A stretch of 64,000 nucleotides of DNA from Dactylis glomerata (Eukaryota > Streptophyta > Magnoliopsida > Poales > Poaceae). Shown here piece by piece: positions 58,282-64,000 of the stretch. A model generated the notes under the pieces. The model had not been told where the DNA came from and ran no database searches. It saw nothing but the letters and a program-made list of their open reading frames with translations. A program made the translations under genes and the position numbers. Within the stretch, counting starts at the first letter, position 1, and every line of letters starts with the position of its first letter. The stretch covers positions 1,831,567 through 1,895,566 of the forward strand of contig QXEO01000334.1 of the NCBI GenBank assembly GCA_007115705.1, written 5' to 3'.

Positions 58282-60213
58282 TTTGGCCACCGTATTTTTT
58301 TCCTCTATCATCTTCTGGTGATCGTGTTCATTTGTTGTTGCACGCATCTTCGCCATCTGCAAATCTATTTGTTATATCCATTAGATCGGATACTGTCTTT
58401 GGCTTGATTCTGTCCATTTCTTTGACTAGGTATCTTTGTCGTAACCCAAGTGTGAAAGCGTCTATCGCTCTTTCGTCCGAAACTTCGACTGCGGAATTTT
58501 TGATAATACTCCATCTTTGGATATACGATCTTAGTGTCTCGTTACGCTGTTGTACGCAGGCCTTGACTTCCTCTATCGATGCTGGCCGCTTGTATGTCGA
58601 CTTGAAGTTGCTCGTGAACTGTTTTGTGAGTTCCTCCCAGCTTCCAATTGTTCCTTGCTCTAACTTGCTCAACCATGACCTTGCTACGCCGGTGAGATGT
58701 AGTTGCAAGCTTTGCATTGTTGTTTCCTTTGTTCCTCCTAATATTTTCACTGCTTGTAAGTAATCTGAGAGGCATGATTGGGGTTCCTGAGATCCATCGT
58801 ACTTTTGTTGATCATGAGGTAACTTGAAACCCTTGGGTACTGGCATGGTGCGAACCCTGTGAGTAAAGCACGACGCCCCCATCTCTTTTTCGTCGTCTTC
58901 GTAGTCATATGCTTTGGTGGGGGTCCTAGATCTTTGGGTTCCTCCATGCTTCGGGCTTTTGCATTGCCTGGGTGATGGTGTCCAAGATCGTCGGTTGCCG
59001 CTTCTATGCCAAGGACTGCTATGACGGCGTGGTGATCTTGATTTATGCGCTCCTTTGTTGCGATGTGCTTCCTCTTCTTTTGCTGTCAGTTTATTGCCTA
59101 CCATCCTTAGGCCTTGCAGTGCGGCTCGATGCATATGCTCTCTTGGGTCTACTGGACTTGGTCGCGTTGTGTATAGATATGTTTGTGCTGCTATGAGCGC
59201 TGCTTCTGGTGTCTTTGGTATGATGTTACCTTGCTTGTCGACCGATAGGAAAGACGAGTCGAGATTTTTGGAGAGGCTTTGCCTTTCGGAGTGTTCGAGA
59301 TTTTCGAACCTTGATCCATGTCGACGATGCTTTTTGCTATTTGTATATGATGCATCGCTGCGCGCTTTATGGTAAGCTATGCTTGCTGCGATGGCTAACT
59401 CTTTCCTCTTCTGTATCTCAATTTTTTCCTTTGCTAATTGCTTTGAATGTTGTCTTAAGGCATAATGATACCCTAACAGCATGTTTTTGCTTGCATCTCC
59501 TAGTATTGGCGTGCCATGTTCCAAGGCTGTTTTGATTATCCCCCACTCTTGGACTGATAGTCAATTTTTTCTCTGCTTGCCAGGGAGTCTATAGTTTCTC
59601 CTTCTGCTAAGTGATTTGCTCCTCTATTTATATTTGCTGGGTTGAGCACTAGGTTGCTATTTTTGTCGAGTTCTTCTGAGTTATCTCCTACAATGGCGAG
59701 TACTTGATATCGCTTATCGAATTTGCTATTGAAGCTTGAGAAGATTGAATCGTCATCCTCATGAAGCTCTAGTCCTATTTCCCAGGTGTCTATTGACTTG
59801 ACTGAAGTATCATCATGGCAGATCATGAGGTCTTCGAGTTGATCTCCTAAGTCGAAATTTTCCATGTTTTCGTCGACTTCTGTGATTTTCCCTTCTGCGA
59901 CTTCTGTTGCTACGAAGCTGACCGGTGAATTTGCTTCGCTGGAAGAGCCCACTGATAATTCTGATATTGCAATTGTCTTGACTTCGCTTGCTGACGGACC
60001 CGATGAGACCGGATCTGAAAGGCGAATCGAGCCTAGAGATCCGACGCGAAAGTTTAGGCTTCCGATTGTAAAGTCCATGTCTTGATCCATACTCTCGAAT
60101 ATTGGAGTAAAATTTGGCAGGTGAGGTTGAAAATCGACGGTTCCGAACGATATATGGTTTTTGTCGACTTCTGAATTGCTGTTGGCTAAAAGCGAAAAAG
60201 CCGTCTAATTCAT
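58282..60213 (-). pseudogene. Gypsy A gag, N-terminal and central part
   Basis: The ATG at 60213 is followed two codons later by TAG (60205-60207; F has TCG). The same frame then runs to TAA at 59536, and the gag core continues in the -1 frame (58328-59524, with RSWLSKLEQGTIGSWEEL). It ends at TGA 58328-58330, where F has an Arg codon (CGG). The zinc/basic region is interrupted by F at 58282. The protein is arginine/serine rich in the middle (RSRTP-type repeats). Not translatable as a whole. Confidence 0.8.
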
Positions 60214-60250
60214 GATTCCAACGCCCAGAGTTCCCACGGTCGGCGCCAAT

Positions 60251-60584
60251 TGACGATGGTTAACTCGACAAATGTCCAATATGAAGGCCTTAGGATCGGG
60301 GGAATAGGGCGTCGGATGAACTCGAAGGTAAAATCAGTCAAACAAGGCGTGTATCGAAAGTAAACGTAGGGTGAACTCTGGCTTACTCTCAATCTGTCCC
60401 TCACCGTCCTCTCCTGACCCCTATATATAGGTGGCCAGGTCTCAAGGTACGGTAGGGGTCCGACACAGATTACAATATCGATATACGACATGAACTCGTA
60501 TCTCGACTAGGATTACACTTGGGCCTAGCTTAACGGGCCTCAGGGGTACTCAACTAACGGGCTCTATTATCTATACCCTTGTCA
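60251..60584 (-). repeat. 5' LTR of gypsy A
   Basis: 334 bp. The PBS-like ATTGGCGCCGACCGTGGG follows on the minus strand (60250 downwards). TATA-like CTATATATAG about 165 bp from the start. The TSD CAGAC follows at 60585-60589. Confidence 0.9.
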
Positions 60585-60599
60585 CAGACCAAGTCAACA

Positions 60600-60777
60600 A
60601 ATTAGCCTGCTAAATGGGCCCCACTGGTCAGAAATAGCATCAATTCTTTGTCAATTCATGTTTAGTGTTTTTTGCAAAAAAAACTTTGAAAATGTGGTGG
60701 TTTTTTGTTCCGCGAACATAAAGTGGTGGTCTTTGAGAAATTTGGCACCAAAAGTGGTGGTTTTATGCTATTAACTC
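60600..60777. repeat. Right TIR of the MULE-like element
   Basis: The reverse complement partner of 9162-9345. It sits between the gypsy A target duplication (60585-60589) and the resumed LINE sequence at 60778. Confidence 0.8.
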
Positions 60778-61440
60778 CTGTAGAAAAGATAAGAGGAATA
60801 ATATGGTCAAAATCAGTGGTGCGGGAGATTCTACCAATAGTAGACATAACTGCATTTTCTTGGTTGATAGACTAAGTAAAATGCCTACTAGCCATTTTGA
60901 TTTCTAACATGCCCCAGATTTCCACCCAGGCATTGAACTTGTCACACCATCTCTGATCTATATTGCCATTACTTTTATCATGTTGATATCTTACTAAGTT
61001 GAAATCTCCACAATGAGGGTGGGGATCTCATTGTCAATGAATAAACTATGCAACTCTAAAATGAAGGCCTCTTTCCCTTCATCATAGGGTGAACCATAAA
61101 CAGTAATTAGTCTAAATTTTACATTGGTAGGTTTAAAACTAGGGTGCAGGAGACACATAAATATTTATTGTCCCAGCTGATAATATCAAGAACATCAGTG
61201 TCTACACCTACATGTATTCCACATGAGCCATCAGCTGGCAGGTGGTGCCAGCTATAGTTCCTGTTGCAGCTAATAGAATTTAAGTAGGAGTTAGAGAAAT
61301 CTTCTTTCTTTGTCTCCTCAAATCCTACTACTGTGGCATGAGTTTTAGCTAAGTGTCAAGAATAAAAAACTTCTACCAGGGGCATTTATACCCCTAATGT
61401 TCAGAAATAGGCAATTCATGATCTACCATTTTTCCTGGGG
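60778..61440 (-). mobile_element. Decayed LINE, 5' part: endonuclease N-terminus
   Basis: The minus-strand frames, broken by several stops, contain the endonuclease landmarks in order from the ATG at 61419: FLNIRGIN (first block), a GFEET stretch holding the catalytic Glu position, ADGSCGIHVGV, and GDFNLVRYQ (61000 region). Then a DFDHIIPL-type stretch just before the break at 60778. These continue into ALPRLGTSHIPL at 9161 and below. The real 5' end of the LINE lies further right and is not identified. Confidence 0.8.
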
Positions 61441-61867
61441 TGCTTGCCCCACCCATATTTTCAAAATTTTGTCCAGGGGACACTTTGGTCTTCCGGAGTT
61501 GTAAAAAAAACCACACAACCCATTGGAGTAACAGGTGAACTAGAGCTACCCGATTTACTAGGGTTTTTCTGTTCTAAGACAGGAAAATCTCTGTCAAAGT
61601 TGGTGGAAATAGGACTCTATCAATCCTTCTCTCTTATTACTGACGCGCTTGCTCCCACTGTCTTCTGCCCTACCGCCCTCTGTCCTCCTCATCCATCGCT
61701 GCCTACCACTACCTTGTGCGACCTCGCTGCTCCTCCCTACTCATGTCTTTTCACTTCTCCCCATCGATCCCAACTCACCTTTGTCCCACCTCCCAGCCGA
61801 ATAAACTGAACAAAGCTTTTTTTGCTGTTGTTGCGAATGAGCTGAAGCTCTTCTTCTTTGCATGAAA
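61441..61867. other. Unassigned, probably upstream LINE sequence
   Basis: A plus-strand open frame (61444-61809) is proline/serine rich and has no recognised domain. It is probably a shadow of decayed LINE 5' sequence or a chance frame. Confidence 0.4.
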
Positions 61868-62108
61868 AAACCCCAAGTTTATAATGCAGAGTCACATTAT
61901 GAAACATTTTTCACATTACTAAGTTAAATGTTCCAAAGACATGGTAATCAAAGTAGTGAGGTACTGAAAGCTCGACTCCAACTCTCCAAGTAGGAAAAAC
62001 CTAACTTTATAATGCAGAGTCACATATGAAACATTTTTCACATGACTAAGTTAAACTTTCCAAAGACATGGTAATCAAAGTAGTGAGGTACTCAAAGCTC
62101 CAAGTAGA
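61868..62108. repeat. Tandem duplication, about 125-bp unit
   Basis: Two imperfect copies (about 61868-61993 and 61994-62108) share TTTATAATGCAGAGTCACAT, GAAACATTTTTCACAT and GGTAATCAAAGTAGTGAGGT. It lies between the LINE and the 3' end of the OSCA-like gene. No coding content. Confidence 0.8.
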
Positions 62109-62350
62109 TATAGAACGTCAGCTTTTTGATGACTTCTACCATCAGGAAAGAACTGACACATGAAATATTCTGCAAAGCCACATGGACACGTATACTTACA
62201 ACTTCGAAACCTCCTCACTGCAATGTGCACGTCTCGACCGTATCCAGTATAAATACGAGCAGAAAAACAAACATGTATTCAGCATTTCCTTCTCTCCTCT
62301 CCCTGTACATACTACAGCCTAAAGAACAAAAAAAAAAGGCTTTGCAGCCG
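62109..62350. other. Downstream region of the OSCA-like gene
   Basis: Would hold the 3' UTR and polyadenylation region of the minus-strand channel gene. A short A-rich run at about 62328-62338. No independent gene seen. Confidence 0.4.
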
Positions 62351-64000
62351 CTATCTTTCCAGTATGCTCTCCGGCAGCAAGAGCCTGTCGGAGCCGTCCT
62401 GCTTGCTCTGCACAGACGGCACCGGCGTGGTCCGGCGGGACTGCCTCTTGGTCGCCACGATCACCTCCTCCGCCCCCGGGTCCTCCGCGACGTAGAACTT
62501 GTCGATGTCGTCGCTTTTGAACACCGGGTGAAGGTACGCGTCGGCCAGGTAGGATTTCAGGTCAAAGTTCGGCTCCCTCGCGCGTTCCAAGATGTCCTTC
62601 TTCATCGCCTCCTGCAGAAGCCAAAACAACCATCAGGCTACAGAAAGGAAACGAAAACCATCTAACAGGGAGAACATAAAAAAAATCGTGATGCTAAAAC
62701 GTTACCTGTAAAGGGTTCCTCACGAACGCAGGTTCAAACCGGTTCTTGCAGTACTTGTGGAACCAGATGGTCAATACGGGAAGAACGAGAAGACACGGCG
62801 TCGCCTCCTCCAGACCTTTTGTACTTAGAAGCCCAAGGAGAAGCAGCTGCGATACGATCAAAGCTACGATTATGCGTAGATGCACTTGAGGCCAGAACTG
62901 TGCACCACTCTCGTACCGTTGATTGTACACGTTTATGATCTGAAACAATATAGGGTCATGTAAGTACTGAGACAATAGATTTCATTAGAGATGCAAGTGG
63001 GCCATTATTAGAGTACCCCCTTTACCCTCTTTAGTTCAAAAAAATGAACTTTTTTTCAAAATGATGCTCATTGAAAAGTTAGTTCACTTTGTTGAACTAA
63101 AGAGGGTAGAGGGTACCCTAATATGTTAACCCATTTGCATCTCTAAGATCTCATTTAGAGGTTTGTACAATACCTGGTGGCGGTAGACAACATATGCCAA
63201 CACAAAGAACACCAATATGAATGGCAGCAGGAGCGGTGTCACCGTGGAATAGACAAGACCAAGCAAGAAGTATAGCTGTATTCGAGGCTCAGACCAGTAA
63301 AAACAGATGCTGCCGGGATCCATTGCTTCTTCTCTGTCCTTCTCTGTCTTGACCAAGAACCAGTTTTTCAAATGGTATATTACAAATGCCCTGATTCTCG
63401 TTATTTCAAGAGCAACACCACTCCAACCATCAACCATTACATATGTTATGAAGAATGTTGCCTTCATTGGTACGGCCATACCGAAGGTCTTTGGTATGCT
63501 GCAAAAAAAAAAAAAACAGATTAGACCAACTTGAAATAGCAATCACCATTTGATATAAGAATGTGAAGAACAAATTTTCTTATGCATGATAAACAAGAGT
63601 AGGATGCATGGTAGATAACAGTAGGATGCATGGTAAATAACAGCAAGACATACTCGATGCGCAATATAACACAAATTTATATTTTTTCTACTCTAGTGTA
63701 TAATTGGTAGATGTGTCTGTGCGGGACCATTTGATATAAGAATGTGAAGAACAAATTTACTGATGCATGGTAAATAAAAGTAGGATGCATGGTAAATAAC
63801 AGTAGGACATAGTCGATGCGCAATAACACAGAAATTTATAATGTTTCTACTAGTGTATAATTGGTAGATGTGTCTATGCGGGACATACTCATTAGCCGAC
63901 TGATGAAGGTAGGTCTTAAGCTGCTCCATAGCAGATCCTGTAATGACGCTTCCCAAAAATACGTTGAAGAACAAGAATATAAAATACTTGGATGCAGTTC
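62351..64000 (-). CDS. OSCA/CSC1-like hyperosmolality-gated channel, 3' exons, runs off window
   Basis: Four minus-strand exons with GT-AG junctions: beyond 64000 to 63889, 63498-63174, 62939-62706 and 62611-62351 (stop). The translation has the C-terminal half of the RSN1_7TM (DUF221) channel core: FFNVFLGSVITGSAMEQL, PMKATFFITYVMVDGWSGVA, EPRIQLYFLLGLVYSTVTPL, a hydrophobic VALIVSQLLLLGLL segment and LPVLTIWFHKYCKNRFEPAF. A cytosolic tail ends with TKRQSRRTTP, as in plant OSCA1-type members. The protein sits in the plasma membrane or endomembranes and conducts cations, including calcium, on osmotic or mechanical stimulation. Introns are 63499-63888, 62940-63173 and 62612-62705. No damage is seen in these exons. 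N-terminus and exact member are outside the window. Confidence 0.92.
63008..63121. mobile_element. Short hairpin MITE-like insertion in an OSCA-like gene intron
   Basis: About 114 bp with near-perfect inverted ends: GAGTACCCCCTTTACCCTCT on the left pairs with the complement of AGAGGGTAGAGGGTACCC on the right. TTA/TAA at the two edges fits a Tourist-like target, but the duplication is not clear. Non-coding. Confidence 0.6.
63545..63882. repeat. Tandem duplication in an OSCA-like gene intron
   Basis: Two copies (63545-63725 and 63726-63882) start ACCATTTGATATAAGAATGT and end with GTGTCTGTGCGGG or GTGTCTATGCGGG. The first copy holds an extra TAGGATGCATGGT sub-repeat. It lies wholly within the intron 63499-63888, ending a few bases before the donor of the preceding exon. 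Confidence 0.85.

Larger units (their letters stand above)
10097..60584 (-). mobile_element. Gypsy element A (non-autonomous, carries an antisense gene)
   Basis: Bounded by 334-bp LTRs and a perfect 5-bp target duplication CAGAC (10092-10096 and 60585-60589). Orientation is minus: 5' LTR 60251-60584, PBS just inside, gag, protease, then an antisense gene (11759-15604), polypurine tract and 3' LTR 10097-10430. No RT, RNase H or integrase exists in either part, so mobilisation would need enzymes in trans. Gypsy F interrupts its gag between 17102 and 58282. Removing F leaves an element of about 9.3 kb. Confidence 0.9.
9162..60777. mobile_element. MULE-like TIR element, split by nested gypsy elements
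   Basis: The long terminal inverted repeats begin GAGTTAATAGCATAAAGCCA at 9162 and, on the reverse strand, GAGTTAATAGCATAAAACCA at 60777. Similarity extends about 170-185 bp. The flanks carry a 9-bp imperfect duplication (CTATAGAAG at 9153-9161, CTGTAGAAA at 60778-60786, 7 of 9 identical), the size expected for Mutator-like elements. Without gypsy A the element is only about 1.1 kb and has no transposase, so it is non-autonomous. Gypsy A landed close to its right TIR. Confidence 0.75.

Overview
This is a nuclear segment of a grass genome, most likely a pooid cereal or relative (Triticeae/Aveneae type). The evidence is GT-AG introns, TGATACGTCT-type gypsy LTRs, Tekay-like and Tat-like gypsy elements, a Stowaway-like MITE, LINEs and two plant host genes. 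I cannot name the species. Only two host genes are visible: a two-exon gene for a small secreted defensin-like cysteine-rich peptide (4345-4778, +), and the 3' exons of an OSCA/CSC1-type osmosensitive channel gene (62351 to past 64000, -). Nearly everything between them is transposable element.

Layout. Positions 1-1861: the 5' end of a Ty1/copia element on the minus strand (150-bp LTR, PBS, open gag-protease frame running off the left edge). Positions 3615-3787: a Stowaway-like MITE. Positions 5398-5641: a 5'-truncated LINE with a perfect 15-bp target duplication. Positions 5772-9161 and 60778 to about 61440: two halves of one decayed LINE, split inside its endonuclease domain by 51.6 kb of later insertions.

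Those insertions form a nest, and nearly every boundary has a target-site duplication (TSD). LINE contains a small MULE-like TIR element (9162-60777, 9-bp imperfect TSD). It contains gypsy A (10097-60584, -, TSD cagac). A contains gypsy F (17103-58281, +). F contains gypsy B (18072-49948, -, TSD gcaaa). B contains E, a solo LTR (18615-20242, TSD ttatt), in its 3' LTR, and C (24126-41387, -, TSD atgta) in its integrase. C contains D (25657-35762, +, TSD aatgg) in its 3' LTR.

Biology of the elements. B is a Tekay-like chromovirus with 3.6-kb LTRs, an extra ORF upstream of gag and a C-terminal chromodomain. D is a nearly intact Tat-lineage element with two RNase H domains. A, F and C lack reverse transcriptase and integrase and would need trans-acting enzymes. 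The most striking observation is that A and F each carry, between gag-protease and the 3' LTR, a long gene on the opposite strand. It has eight exons with matching lengths, GT-AG introns, its own conserved TATA box, a KKRKRV nuclear-localisation-like motif and coiled coils. D independently carries an antisense single-exon ORF with an AT-hook-like motif and a B3-like C-terminus, also behind its own TATA-like box. Both A/F antisense copies are damaged. In F, five of the stop codons are CAG-to-TAG changes where A still has CAG, as expected from deamination of CHG-methylated cytosine.

All calls come from reading the sequence by eye. Family names come from recognised motifs, not database searches.
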